Positions 19,387-34,032 of a stretch of 64,000 nt of DNA are shown piece by piece. The translations under genes were made by a program, and so were the position numbers. Position 1 is the first letter of the stretch, and each line of letters opens with the position of its first letter. Under the pieces are notes generated by a model. It made no database searches and was not told the DNA's origin. It worked only from the letters and a program-made list of their open reading frames with translations. Origin of the DNA: Laburnicola sp. R22_1 (lineage: Eukaryota; Ascomycota; Dothideomycetes; Pleosporales; Didymosphaeriaceae); contig JACONQ010000010.1 in the NCBI GenBank assembly GCA_014281115.1, positions 2,170,001-2,234,000 of the forward strand, given 5' to 3'.

Positions 19387-22300
19387 GGTTAATAGCTTAC
19401 GCTCTAATTAATCTGTTAATCTTTAATAAGCAGCTATAGAAGAGCTTAGGGGTGTACTTAATAATATATTCTAGTAATTACCTGCTTGCATAAAGCACTA
19501 TTCTTAATAGAGGAGCTATAGTTTATTTTATTAATAATTCATTACTTCTAACACCTAGCTTGTTTAAGAAAGCGAGCTTAATCTAAAGTATTAAAGCTAG
19601 AACTTAGGCTTTTTTAATTTTAGGAATGAGAGATTAACTTATAAAGGGCATACTTACTAGTAAGCGTAGTGCGCGTATAAAAGATCTTTTACTTAAGAAT
19701 ATTAAGATTATAAAAAGTTTTTATATTAATATTATCTCTAAAGCTTGTCTATGAAAGATAGGGATCTAGTACCTAGATTTAGATAGATTATTACGCATAG
19801 GAACTCTTGCTTAAAATATTATCTTAGTAGAACTAAATAGTGTTTATAACTTGACCTTTATTAAATATAAGCCTCTTTTCTACTATTCTTTAGCTATAGT
19901 AATTAGATAATTATACTATAATCTTCTATAAGTAGATATTAAGAAACCCTAGCGCCTTTAATTAGGTTATTTAGTCTAATAAGTATTTTAAGCTTTAGTT
20001 TAGAATACGCAAAACATGCGTATTCTTAACACTTAAAGAAAGGACTATTAGTATTATTTTATAACGCATATAATAAAAGTAATCTCTAGATACCTAAGAT
20101 AATAATCTCTAAGACTATTCTACTATATTTCTTAGGATCTATTTAACTTCCTAGTAGGATAGCTTAGAGAGCTATAGAGCTTAATTATTAAGGAAGAATT
20201 TAGTAGAAAGATCTATAATAATAACCTTATATTAAAAATTCTACTAGAGATTATATAAGTAATAACTAAGCTTAACTAATAGGTAGAAAATAAATATAAG
20301 CTTAAAATTGTTATAATCTATTAGGATAATAATACTGCTACTATTTCTTAGAGGGGATAATTAGCCTATAAGGACTATATAGATAAATAAGGAATTAAGA
20401 TTAGGTATACCTTATTATATATATATAAACTAAATAGAGCACCTAAGTAAGTAAGGTAAGAGATTATTACTAAGACTATAAAAATAAGGGAAAGTGTAAA
20501 TCTACTACTTTAAATATAGCCTAAAATTATAAGTGTAGCTACTTACCTCTATAGCAAGAGCCTAATAGTTCTATATACTTTTTAAGCACTAGATAAAGTG
20601 CTTAAAAATTAGTTTAGGGAGTATTTCTATTAGTATAAACCTACTTAAATATAAGTATAGATAGCTAATCTTTGTCCTAATTAGAGTGAAATTTACGCCT
20701 ATAGCTACTAAGCATATCCTCTAAAAGGAATTAAGTAGTAGGGTAGAATAAATAAGAATTTAAAGTGAATTCTAAAGGCTATATTAAATACCTTATTAGT
20801 AATAGAGTATTAAATCTCTATAGGATATAGATACTAGTGCTTAATTACATAATTACTACGCGCAATATTATATTTAATAAGATATTATTTTATAAGGGCG
20901 AAGCTAATTAAGGCATACCATATAAAGAAGCTATAAAGATTGTTAAAATCCTATATAAGGGAGAGATTAATAATCTAGAAGAAGAGTTTAAAAATATTCT
21001 TAATCTTCTTACTATACTAAATAAGTAAGTAAGTACTAAGCAAATAGAGAATAGTGCTCCTATTTAGTAATCTAAGAGTATAGCTAGCTAGGCTAGTAAT
21101 TAAGTAGCTAATAGGACTAATATATAGGCAGCAAGCTTAGCTAGTAAATAGCTAAGAATTTGTATAGTTTAAAGCAAGTATATAGGGCTTATAACCCCTA
21201 AATAGATGCTAAAGCTAGGCAATCTAGGGTATAATTAGTTAAGAAAGTATAGAGAGACTAATAGCTACTAAAGTGTGCACTAATCTAGGCAAGCTAGCCT
21301 ATTAGATTCTAAAGAGTATTCTCTCTAAAATATAGAGCCTAAAAGCTCTATAGCTGCCTCTTAATCTAGCCCTAAAAGCTTAACTGCGCTAGAGGAAGTA
21401 AATAACCTACTAGTAAGCTAAAGGCAAAGGCAAAATTAAGTGTTTATAAGATTAAGTAGAAGACTTTAAAGTAATAACGCAGATATACGCGTTTAGAACT
21501 ATCTATCTTTTTAAAGATAAAGAGATAATAATTAATATAATAATATTACTAATTAGCTAGGGGGTAGATTAGATATATATGCACTAATTGCTAGATATAT
21601 AATAGAAGATTATTAAGACAATTTTCTATAAATGTATAATTTAGAAGTATAGAAAGCCTAGAATAAGTACTAAAAGTATACTATAATAAATTCTATAGTT
21701 GCTATAGTAATGCTTAAAAAGATACTAAAGGCATTATCTCTAGCATATCTATATAAAGACAAGCTACTAATGCCGCCTACTTTGTAGAAACACTTTACTA
21801 ATTATCTACTTAAAAAGCTCTTTAAGCAAGCCTTTTATATTAAGATTGCTACACTTAAAAAGAAAGGAACCTAGATAGTAATTAATTAAGTACAAGCTAC
21901 TAGATAACTACTCCTAGTAAAGTAGGTTTAGACCTATAAGTTTAATAAAAATAGGTACTTTCTAAAGTATAAGGCTTAAATTGTTATAAGAGGTAATCTC
22001 TAGATTAAGGACTTACTATAGTTAACCTACGCAGTAATACTTATAGTATTGTTGTTTAGAACTATAATAGTAATTATAGTAGAAAATAATCTAGAGATTA
22101 TTTAATATAATATAGTAGAAGCGTTCTTAAACGCTTATATTATAGCTAATAATCTAGTTATCTATAAGTCTCTAAATAGGCTTAAGCAATATAGCAAGTG
22201 CGTATCTCTTAATTAAGCTCTATATAGATTAAGAGACTTAGCACTGCTATAGTATAAAAAGTTCTTAGAATTGCTAAAATCTATAGAACTTATAGCCTTA

Positions 22301-23800
22301 AAAAAGAACCTTATTTATTTATAAGTAGGCTGGTAAATAGGTTTAGAGTACCCAGGTTAGGTATAGGGTTAAGTTAGGGTCGCATAAATCATAGGTATAG
22401 GTTAGGTTAGGTCGCACAGACCTTAGGTTAGGTTAGATTAATTATATAAGTCCCTAAACCTAATCTAACCTATACTTAACCTAATTACATAAGACCCAAC
22501 CTAATTACGTAAGATTCTAGCTTAATTTAACTTAGTTTAATATTATTTAAAATATATTTTTAATTAATTATAACAGCTATTTATTATAGACTAAATAGAT
22601 ACCCTAGGGTTAGATTAGGGTTAGAGTCTTACGTAAGTAGGGTTAGGTTGGGTTAGGTTAGATTACGTAAGACCCTAACTCTAACCCAACTCTACTTACG
22701 TAAGACCCCAACCCTAATCTAATCTATACCTATTTGCCAGCCTATTTATAAGCAAAGATTGCAAAACCTTAGTACTCTTCTATATGAATAATATACTTTT
22801 AATTTTTAATAAAGCTTATAAAGTAGAGGTATAGAAGCTCTAGAGCTATATTAAAGCGAAATATAAGATTAAAAACTATGGACTAGTTAAATAGTTTCTA
22901 GGTGTTTAAGTAATCTAAGATTGTAAGAATAGAATAATTACGCTTATTTATAATACTTATATTAATAAGATTATAAAGAAACTTAATCTTAAAGATAGTA
23001 AAAGCTTCTTTATAACGCCTCTTCTATTAGAAGAGCTTATAAAGAATATAGAAGAAGCAACTAAGTAGAAGATTAAGAGCTACTAGGAATGTGTTAGATT
23101 AATACTATATATAGCAATTATGCTTAGGCCTAATATTGCGTTTACTATTTTAAAGCTCTTGCACTTTCTAATAAATTTAAGTAAATAATATTTTGCTATA
23201 GTTAACTAAGTAATTATATATTTTTAGAGAACACGCTAGTAATCTATTTAGTACAGCTAATATAATAGACCTAATCTTATAATTTGCAGCAATGCTTTAG
23301 TTATAGATAACTTAAAAACTTAGAGATTATCTTATAGATATATAGTTATACTCTATAGTAGAGTAATACTCTAAAAGGCTACTTATTAGAGCATAGTTAT
23401 AACTTTTACTACTAAAGCTAAGCTACTTACACTTACGTATATAAGTAAAGAAGTAATAACACTAAAGCAGTTCTTTAAGGAACTTAAGTTTAATTTAGAA
23501 TATATATAGAACGTTTTTTATAATATTTAATAAATAATTAGACTAGTAATTAGGAAGAATAAGAGCATTAATACTTATCTGCGCTATATTAATATCTAGA
23601 ATATGTGGCTATATTAAGAATATGCAAAAGAATTATTTAAAGTCACTTACCTAAAAATAAGTAATATACTAGCAGACAGACTTATAAAAGCGCTTACTTA
23701 ATAGCAGTTTGCTTACTTTAAAGAGTTTTTAAATCTTAAGAATATAAGTAGAATTAGTATAAAGGGAGTATAAGTTATAAACTAATTATAAATTTAAGCT
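19387..23800 (+). pseudogene. copia gag-pol of host copy 2, RIP-degraded
   Basis: Continues the gag side from 17.2-18.4 kb after the miniature element, then pol. Readable relics: RPNIAF at ~23126-23143 (the TRPDIA block), the following LHFL...NLS and RNase H text to ~23750. The protein would have been a Gag-protease-integrase-reverse transcriptase polyprotein. Dozens of TAG/TAA codons; no active copy could come from it. Confidence 0.68.
22328..22742. mobile_element. 415-bp terminal-inverted-repeat element with telomere-like motifs
   Basis: Ends GGCTGGTAAATAGGT and, inverted, GGCTGGCAAATAGGT. Flanked by a ~12-bp duplication (TATTTATAAGTA / TATTTATAAGCA), and absent at the matching place in copy 1 (~16258). 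The TSD length fits Mutator-like elements better than Tc1 or hAT. The interior is filled with GGTTAG/GGGTTA on one side and CCTAAC/CCCTAAC on the other, plus several TTACGTAA palindromes. Confidence 0.8.
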
Positions 23801-26435
23801 TTGGAGAGCTACTACCTATTTAGTAGATCTAGGTAAATAAGATTCTAATATAAGACTAGATAAATACGGACTAATATCTATTATATACAATCTAAGAAAA
23901 TTTAAACAATTGCTTTTTTAAAAGAAGATTAAATAACTTCTTAAGGAGCTTATGCTAGTTTCTAATTATAGTAGTTTAATAAGTTAATAAGATATTATAA
24001 GCAATTATATAATACTTAGGGCTATACTAGCCTAGATTAGTTTAGCTTTAATAAGAAGCACTCTCTAGATCTAGTAGCTTCTCTATTATTAAATAAGGAG
24101 AAGATCCTTTTAGTAGACCTGCGTAAGCGTTATTATTAGAGTTAGTGCACATAGGCTGCAATTAGGGCTGCTTAATAAATATTATAGTATTTATAAATAG
24201 ATTATTAGCTAGATTAAAGCTAGTAGATAGAGTATCTAAATAATTAGTACTATATTAGGAAAATTCCTATAGTAGAAATAAAAGGACTTATAAGCAGCTT
24301 AAGGGCTATATCTATTATCTTAGTAAGTAGAACTAGCAGTTCTAAAGCAATTAAAAGGGCTAAAGAACTAATTACTAAGTAATAAAGCGCGCTAACTCTT
24401 ATAATCCTAATAATTTGTACTATATAATCTAAATAGCCCTACTAGATTCTATAGCTTTAGAGTAGAAAATTAAGTCTAAGCTAGTTGCTAATTATTAAAT
24501 AAAACATAATGCTTAAGTTGTTCTTAAAGACTATTAGTAAGAGCACTAGTATCCACTATTTAGGAGCCTTAATAATTAGCTACTAGCTATTTAGAATTAA
24601 TATCTAAGAAGCTGCTAAGTAAGAAACTATAATTAGAACTAACTAAATAACCCTAATTCTTTTAACTAGTAGCAATTTCTTTTTATAGATAAGTAATAGA
24701 CTTGCTTAGATTAATAATTTTCTACCTTAAGGATGTCCCTAATTTTTACTTAAGCTAAGTAGTTAATACACTAGACTAACTAGTTAAGTTTAAGACGCGT
24801 ATAGTAAGCTTCTCTAAAGAGAAATATTATATAAGACTAAGTAAGGTAGATTAAGCACTATTTAAGAGAGTGTAAAGCTTACTTATAGTAGAAGTATTAG
24901 TATTACACTTTAAAGAGTTACTAGTTTTATAAGTAATTTTATTCTTTACTAAGTATGCCTTAGCAATCTAGCGTAGGTAAAGTAGAGTTCTACTAATAGG
25001 GACCTAATTAGACTATTGCTTATTAATTACAACCTTAGAGCTAGGCTGATTAGAATATTAGTTAATTAGCTAATTTAGTAATATATAACCTTACTTTATA
25101 GCTACACTAGTCTAAGTAGCACTATACTAAGAACCTTAACTAGAAGGATTATAATTAAATACTAATATAGGATAACTTATATTATAAGTTAGAAGCGCTT
25201 GCTTAGTAGGATCTAGTTAAGTAAGATTAATTAGACTAATAGGAATATCCTTAGCCTAGATAGGAGCGCTAACACCTCTTAAGGAAGACTAGTAATTATT
25301 ACCCTTATTTAAGAACAGAGTAGGAGATAAAGTACTACCTTTCTTTATCTTCTTTTGCTTAAATATATCTTTAGACGTTCTCTAAAACTCTTTATAAGAT
25401 TAATATAAGAAGATTAGTATTATAGAAATTAATAAATAATTAACTAAATACATATAATTATATACTAAATTATTATTTATCTAATACTAAATAAACTTAT
25501 AAGCTTTATCCTTAAGCTTTTAGGCCTTAAGAATATTAGTAAAGAAGAATTACTAAAGATATTTTGGTTTTTATATAATAGCCTATATATATATCTAAAC
25601 CTATAATAATAATCTTAGGTGTTGAAGTGTTTAGTTAATGTATTTTTAAAATATCTACTATTTAAGCTGCTAGAGAGATAGAATCTAAGGTATACAATGT
25701 ATAGATATTTACGCTTAGGGCTATATAATTAATTAGAGGCTAAACTAAGCTTATCTTTCTTAATCTTCTTATTTTTAGGAGTTTTAGGCTTGTTTTTAGA
25801 CTTAGAGCTGCTTAAAGAAGTAGCTTTAGAGGGATTCTAATTAGTATTCTTTAATTATAGAGACTTCTTATAAGTTTAGAAAGGGTTCTTAATAGGCTTA
25901 AAACGCTTAAATAATTAGAATTAATTATCCTTCTAGATTTTTGCCTTCTTTTTATATATTCTTTTCTTTAGGCAATTAGGAGTAATCTTACTAGAAGTCT
26001 TATTTAATAGGCAATTAGAGTAGCGTGTTATAAGTTAATTAACCTAATCTTATATCTCTTTAGTTTTTTGCTTACGCTTCTCTTAAATAAGCTTTACTTA
26101 AAACTTTATAGATATGTTAATTAATACGTTTTATATATACTAGTTAGTAGTCTATAATTATTAAAGTAAGAAATAGGAGATAGGAATAATTAACTTACTC
26201 CTATAAAAAACTTAACTAAAGGAACTAAGCAAAGAGATAGAGAGGAGATAAGCAAAGTTTTATTATTAATAAAGGGCCATTATAGGCTTATATAACTGTA
26301 AACACTTAAATTGCGCTATAGTAACTAATTAGTTACTTAGTTAGGTACTTAATCTGCAAGCTAATTAGAGGTAGAATTATTCTAAGCCTTATTATATAAG
26401 TAGGCGCGCTACATACGTAGTCTACCTAGGGGGTA
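23800..26435. other. extra region of host copy 2 between pol and the 3' LTR
   Basis: About 2.6 kb present in both host copies (copy 1: 26850-27130, 28006-29555, 30932-31745) and so belonging to the element. Stops in every frame. The segment 25740-26100 read on the minus strand gives a Lys-rich stretch (e.g. KTPKNKKIKKDK), hinting at an antisense basic protein. I do not recognise a family. Confidence 0.5.
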
Positions 26436-26621
26436 TGTTATAGAAATAAGGCTCTAACTAGATATAATTATGTGCCTATAATTATGTAAGCAGTACTATT
26501 TTAGCCCTGCTCTTTTTCTATAAGTGTATATATAGTCTAGCCCTTTAGCTTCCTTCCTTATATAGCAATCTTATCTAATTCGCTCACTAAATCTGAGATT
26601 CCAACTCGTTTTCCTTTAATA
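26436..26621 (+). repeat. right LTR of host copy 2
   Basis: 186 bp, starting TGTTATAGAAATAAGGC and ending CTTTAATA, followed by TSD ATAAT. Confidence 0.87.
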
Positions 26622-26626
26622 ATAAT

Positions 26627-27130
26627 TAATAAACAATTAAACTAGTAATTAGAAAGAATAAGCGCATTAACACTTATCTGCGCTATATTAATATTTAGAA
26701 TATATAGCTACATTAAGAATATATAAAAGGATTATTTAAAGTTACCTACCTAAAAATAAGCAATACTCTAGTAGACAGACTTATAAAAGCGCTTACTTAA
26801 TAACAGTTTACTTGCTTAAAAAAGCTCCTAAATCTTAAAAATATAAGTAGAATTATTACAAAGGGAGTATAAGTTATAAACTAATTATAAATTTAAGCTT
26901 TATAGAGCTGCTACCTATTTAGTAGACTTAGATAAAGAAGATCCTAATATAAGACTAGACAAACGCGAACTAACGCCTATTATATACAATCTAAGAAAAA
27001 TCTAACTAATTACTTCTTTAAAAGAAGATTAAATAACTTCTTAAAAACCTTATACTAGTTTCTAATTATAGTAGATTAATAAGATACTAAGATATTATAA
27101 GTAGCTATATAATACTTAGGGCTATACTAG
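26627..27130 (+). pseudogene. RNase H end and downstream part of host copy 1
   Basis: Resumes copy 1 after the nested copy 2. It aligns with 23520-24010 (shared AGCGCATTAACACTTATCTG and the AAGGGAGTATAAGTTATAAA segment) and stops at the ATACTAG target site at 27130. Confidence 0.68.
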
Positions 27131-28001
27131 TCTAGATAGTCTTATTACTGTAAGGTGCTTAGCATATATTTAATTTTACTTTTTAAGCTAAACTGTTTAA
27201 TTTTAAACTAGATAAAGTAGCACTAAACACCCCTCTTATAATTAACCTATAAAAGGATAATACCTAGCAACTATTACTTCCTCCTATAATACTTATAGAG
27301 TGCTAGAATATACTTCCTATACTCTAGACGGAGACTATTACTATCTTTAACGTGCTTAATAAGGGATTGTATTCTTTTTAGCTTCCTCTTAATAAACGCA
27401 GTATCTTTTTTAATTTCTACCCATATTAGCAATTGCATAAGATTAATTTAATAAGCGTACCCTTAGGTAAGTTATAGCACCTTGCTACTACCTTAAGAAC
27501 TTTTACATACTCTATCTTTCTATTATTCTTTTTCTTCTCCTTCTTCTTCTTCTCCTCTTTAGCCTTATATAGCCACATACGTGTGTAGTATTAATTATTA
27601 TTAGTAAGCATTACTAGTAAATAGTTAGAATAGCATAGATAGGTTATTAATTTTAGATCTATTTATATTATGTAAGCGTTAATAAGTATAGCGAAGTTAA
27701 GGTTAAACTTACTATAATAAACTAAATAGGTTATTATCTAAATAGTAGTTGTGTAAGTATTTCTAAAACTATAGTTAAGGAACACTAATAGAGAAGAAAA
27801 AAGCGAATGCAGCTATTAGAGACATGCCAGCGTGCCAGCTTTTAATATTGCTACAGCTCTCCTTACTAGCAAAGTATAACAGTTACATGTAATAAAAGTA
27901 TAGTTATGATATTTAACCTTTGGTTTGGCTCCTTATAAGTCACTGTCGCCTAGAAAAAAAATTCAGCCCCTTCTACCGACAAAATTGTGTCGGTTGCAAC
28001 A
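27131..28001 (-). mobile_element. 871-bp insertion R4, flanked by ATACTAG
   Basis: Interrupts host copy 1, with direct repeats ATACTAG at 27124-27130 and 28002-28008; the uninterrupted site is in copy 2 near 24035. The last ~95 bases match a 124-bp insert at 36131-36254. On the minus strand a short Lys/Glu-rich frame ends in a helix-turn-helix-like YVKVLKVVARCYNLPKGTL (~27420-27560), resembling the N-terminus of a pogo-type transposase. No terminal inverted repeat seen. Class uncertain. Confidence 0.55.
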
Positions 28002-29556
28002 ATACTAGCCTAGATTAGTCTAGCTTTAGTAGGAAGCGCTCTTTAGATTTAATAGCCTCTCTATTATTATATAAGGAGAAGATTCTTTTAGCAGATTTGC
28101 GTAAGTGTTATTATTAGGGTTAGTGCATATAGGCTGTAATTAGGGCTACGTAATAAATAGTGCAGTATTTATAAATAGATTATTAGCTAGATTAGAGCTA
28201 GTAGCTAGAGTGTCTAAACAATTAGTACTATATTAAGAAGATTTCTATAGTTAGGATAAGGGGACTTATAAGTAGCTTAAGGGCTATATCTACTACTTTA
28301 GTAAGTGAAACTAGCAGTCCTAGAGCAATTAAAAGGGCTAAAGGAATAATTACTAAGTAATAAAGCGCGCTAACTTTTATAATTCTAATAATTTGTACTA
28401 TGCAATCTAAATAGCCCTACTAGATTTTATAGCTTTAGAGTAGGAAATTAAGTCTAAAATAGTTACTAATTATTAAATAAAGCATAATGCTTAAGTTGTC
28501 CTTAAAGACTATTAGTAGGAGTACTAGTATCCGCTATTTAGGAGCCTTAATAATTAGCTACTAGCTACTTAGGATTAATATCTAAGAAGTAGCTAGATAA
28601 GAAACTATAATTAGAACTAACTAAATAATCCTAATTCTTTTAACTAGCAATAATCTTTTCTAATAAGAAAGTAATAGACTTAGTTAGATTAATAATCTTC
28701 TATCTTAAGGATATCCCTAATTCTTGTTTAAGCTAAGTAGCTAATACACTAGACTAACTAGTTAAGTCTAAGATGTGTATAGTAAGCTTCTCTAGAGGGG
28801 TATACTATATAAGGTTAAGTAAAATAAATTAAGTACTATTTAAGATACTACAAAGCTTACTTATAGTAGAAGTATTAGTATTATACTTTAAGGAGTTACT
28901 AGTTTTATAAGTAATCTTATTCTTTACTAAGTAAGCCTTAGTAATTTAGTATAGATAAAGTAGATTTCTACTTATAGGGACCTAAGTGGACTATTGCTTA
29001 TTAATTATAATCTTAGAGCTAGGGCAATTAGAATATTAGTTAATTAGCTAATTTAGAATTACATAACCTTATTACATAGCTAGACTAAACTAAGTAGCAC
29101 TATACTAAAAATCCTAATTAGGTAGACTATAATTAAGCACTAACATAGAATAATTTATATTATAAGTTAGAAGTGCTTAACTAGTAGAACTTAATTTAGT
29201 AAAATTAATTAGACTTAAAAGGATATTCTTAGCCTATATAAAAGTGCTACAATCTCCTAAGAAAGACTAGTAATTATTACCCTTATCTAAGAGTAGAGTA
29301 GAAGATAGAGTACTACCTTTCTTTATCTTTTTTTTGCTTAAATATATCTTTAGATACTCTTTAAGACTCTTTATAAAATTAATATAAAAAGATTAGTACT
29401 ATAAAGATTAATAAATAATTAACTAATTATTTATAATTATATACTAAATTATTATTTACCTATTACTAAAGAAACTTATAACTCTTATCTTTAAGCTCTT
29501 TAGGCCTTAAGAATATTAGCAAAGAAAGATTACTAAAAGACAATTAGGTTTTTATT

Positions 29557-29702
29557 AAAGATCTTTATTATGTGGAGATTCTAACTAAGGTTAAGTCCGC
29601 GCTATATACAGAGAGGAGTAAAATAGGAGGTACTATAACCTAGTACCTAGTACATAGTAGTAGTAATAAAGTATACACACAATAATAATAATTTTATTAT
29701 TA
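29557..29702 (+). repeat. tRNA-like repeat R3, copy 3
   Basis: Unit start TTAAAGATCTTTATTATG, B-box-like AGGTTAAGTCCGCG, and a tail ACACACAATAATAATAA. Starts a ~1.2-kb segment missing from copy 2. Confidence 0.5.
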
Positions 29703-30931
<1,229 letters not shown>

Positions 30932-31745
30932 GGTGTTTAAGTGTTTAGTTGACGTATTCTTAAAATATCTACTATTTAAGCTACTAGAGAGATAAGATCT
31001 AAGGTATATAATATATAGATACCTACGCTTAGGGCTATATAATTAATTAGAAACTAAACTAAACTTTTCTTTTTAATCTTATGTTTAGGAGTTTTAGGCT
31101 CGTTCTTAGACTTAGAGCTGCTTAAAGGAGCAGCTTCAAAGGGATTCTAATTAGTATTTTTTAATTATAGAGACTTCTTATAAGTTTAGAAAGGATTCTT
31201 AATAATCCTAAAACGCTTAAATAATTAGAATTAATTATACTTCTAGGTTTTCGCCTTCTTTTTATATATTCTTTTCTTTAGGAAATTAGGAGTAATCTTA
31301 CTAGAAGTCTTATTTAATAGGCAATTAGAGTAGCGTGTTGTAAGTTAATTAACCTAATCTTATATCTCTTTAGTTTTTTGCTTACGCTTCTCTTAAATAA
31401 ACTTTACTTAAAACTTTATAGATATGTTAATTAATACGTTTTATATATACTAGTTAGTAGTCTATAATTATTAAAGTACGATATAGAAGATAGGAATAAT
31501 TAACTTACTTTTATAAAAAACTTAACTAGAGGAACTAAGTAAAAAGATAGAGAGTAGATAAATAGAGTTTTATTATTAACAAAGGGCTATTATAGGCTTA
31601 TATAACTATAAATACTTAAATTGCGCTATTACAACTAATTAGTTACTTAGCTAGGTACTTAATTTATAAGCTAATTAGAGGTAGGATTATTCTAAGCCTT
31701 ATTACATAAGTAGGCGCGCTGCTTGCGCAGCCTACCTAGAAGGTG

Positions 31746-31931
31746 TATTATAGAAATATGGCTTTAACTAAGTGCAATTACACACCTATAATTATATAAG
31801 CAGTACTATTTTAGCCCTACTCCTTTTTAATAAGCATTTATATAGTCTAGCCCTTTAGCTTCCTTTTTTATATAGTAATCTTATCTAATTTGCTTACCGA
31901 ATCTAAGATTCTAACTTGTTTTCCTTTAACA
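31746..31931 (+). repeat. right LTR of host copy 1
   Basis: 186 bp, ending CTTTAACA, the un-mutated form of the terminus. Confidence 0.82.
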
Positions 31932-33239
31932 TACTACTTTTACTAGCTTACTTAATGCTTTATATATAGACACTAAGGCTAATTCTAAAGATACTAGAGC
32001 CAACTAAGCTATTATATAAATCTAAATAGAGTAAGCTAAAGATACTACTTTGCTACTAGCTTACTTAGATCCCTATAGATATTTTAAGAGAACCTTTATA
32101 TAAGTACTAAGAATAATTTTATTTATACAAATAACTAAATAAACTACTACTTTTTATATATACTACCTAACTACTATTTTACTTACCTATTTGTAACTAT
32201 TAAACACTATATAGAATAGAGCTACTACTAGGTAAATACAAATTATAGGCACTATAATAATCTATACTACCTAAGCCTATGCTATAATCTAACCTATATA
32301 AGCTTTCGCCTAAGCATAACCTACCTTTTTAGAGACTTCTAGCTAACAAGATAATCTAATTCTAAAAGTCATAGGACAAAAAGCGCGCGAAAGTAGCCTT
32401 TGCGCTAAATAAGCTTGGCAACCCATAGACGTAAGTCTATACTAGTTATAAGAATAATATTAATATTATACGGAGGTAGATATATAATATATAACTTCTT
32501 AGCCTATTTTCTATAGTTAATATCTATATAAAAGCAAAGAATAAAGAAACTTATAGAAATAAAGATGCCCTAGATATAGTAATAAAGATGCCCTAGATAA
32601 ATATAAAAGCCACTAGTTTGCCTAGAAACTAGTTAAAAGTGTAATACGCATTCTTCTGCGATAAAAGTTAGTATTATATAAAGATAAAATATTATATAAT
32701 TAAGGATATAGTTTAGTACTAGATAAAATAAGGAATTAGCTTAATAAAAAGTTAGTATTATAATTTTTTTGCGACTAAGAGGTTTCTAATAAAAATATTA
32801 TAATAATAGTAGTTATTCCTTCTGCGTTATAGATACATAAAAGCGTTTTAAGGTGTTAATAAAAAGGGTTAGCGCGAAAGTAAGCTAATAAAAGTTAGTA
32901 TTATATAAAGATAAAATATTATATAATTAAGGATATAGTTTAGTACTATATAAAATAAGGAATTAGCTTAATAAAAAGAAAAAGAGCTAGGAAGAAAAAA
33001 TATATACAGAGAGATATTTAAAGTAAAGAATAAGAAAGAGAAAAATAATAAAAGGAAAGCCTATCTTATATGCCTCTCCCTTCTATTTAGAGCCTTAATT
33101 TCTACTCCTTATTAGTATTTGCCTTCCCCTTATCTAATATTATATAATCACCTAATATTACTACTTAAATAAATAAGATAAATAGGTCTATCTATTATAT
33201 AAGAAATAAACTAAGTAAAAGAACTTTATATAAATAATA
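31932..33239. other. AT-rich relic DNA with a tandem duplication around an R2 insert
   Basis: No protein recognised. An ~85-bp segment (AAAGTTAGTATTATATAAAG ... GGAATTAGCTTAATAAA) occurs at 32663-32750 and 32886-32972. R2 lies between them with an ~18-bp flanking repeat (AATAAAAGTTAGTATTATA). Confidence 0.5.
32764..32875 (-). mobile_element. SINE-like element R2, copy 5
   Basis: T run then GCGACTAAGAGGTTTCTAAT, through AAGCGTTTTAAGG to GGTTAGCGCG. Confidence 0.72.
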
Positions 33240-33868
33240 TATTATTACTATAATTATATTATTAACTATATAATCTTACTCTTAACTACTATTAGCTAAA
33301 TAGCTACTTTACTATTAATAAGCCTAATTGCGCCTTTAATAAATAGTAGTAAAGTATAATATATAGTTACTTAATAGAGTCTTTCTACTAATTAAAGTAG
33401 GCTAGTAAGATTAGAAGACGTATAGATAGGGGAATAATATATAAATAGAATAAATACTAGTAAGTAGATAGTTTATATAGAGAAAAGAAGAACTACTAAT
33501 AGCAACTTTAAAAATAAAAAGTTGCTAGTGTCTATATACTATATAGGCAAGGGCACCTAAGAGTGTTAAGATTTTAATATTACTATATAATAGTATTATA
33601 TAGAGATTATATAATGCCTGTGCGCTGCAGCCTATATACTATAGAATCTTCTTCTTTTTATCTACACCCCTTCTAGATATAAGCAATTAACACTAAAGTT
33701 AGTTTTATTATATTATTTTCTTTTCTTATATAATTATCCTATACACCCTCCATACTTGCTAGTATAGAGTATTAGATATTAATATCTATATAGCTAGCTA
33801 TAGAGTCCCTATTTAATAGTATTAGATATTGATATCTATATAGCTAGCTAAGAGTACCTATTTAACAA
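33240..33868 (+). mobile_element. RIP-degraded 3' end of an older copy of the young copia family
   Basis: 33532-33868 aligns along its length with the young LTR in opposite orientation: TGTCCGTACACCGTACGG is here TGTCTATATACTATATAGG, and GGCAAGGGCACCT is unchanged. Just before it, AGCAACTTTAAAAATAAAAA matches the end of the young interior, and 33410-33530 matches the young sequence around its deletion junction. Upstream of that the old copy continues with a C-terminal pol relic (INKPNCAFNK, ~33310) that the young copy lacks. The LTR tail is partly duplicated (two CTATATAGCTAGCTA blocks). It shows that each CGTACG became TATATA. Confidence 0.8.
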
Positions 33869-34032
33869 ATAGTATATATATATATAAAATTTAGTAAAGT
33901 TATTATTTCTATTAGTAATAAAAATATATAATAAATATTTTATATTAATAAATTTAGCTATTTAAAAAGCTATTAAATTAGCTATTAAAGTTAATTTTTG
34001 TTAAGTTTTAGGGGGGGAAGGAGAGCTAAGCG

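Larger units (their letters stand above)
17011..26621 (+). mobile_element. copia-type LTR retrotransposon, host copy 2 (nested), RIP-dead
   Basis: Complete element of 9611 bp inserted in the RNase H region of copy 1. LTRs 17011-17196 and 26436-26621, both 186 bp. TSD ATAAT at 17006-17010 and 26622-26626. Joining the flanks recreates the sequence that copy 2 itself carries at ~23510-23535. It ends with a purine tract (CTAGGGGGTA) directly before the right LTR, so it lies on the plus strand. Removing the miniature LTR element and the inverted-repeat element leaves about 8.24 kb. About 2.7 kb separates RNase H from the 3' LTR, far more than copia usually has. Confidence 0.85.
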
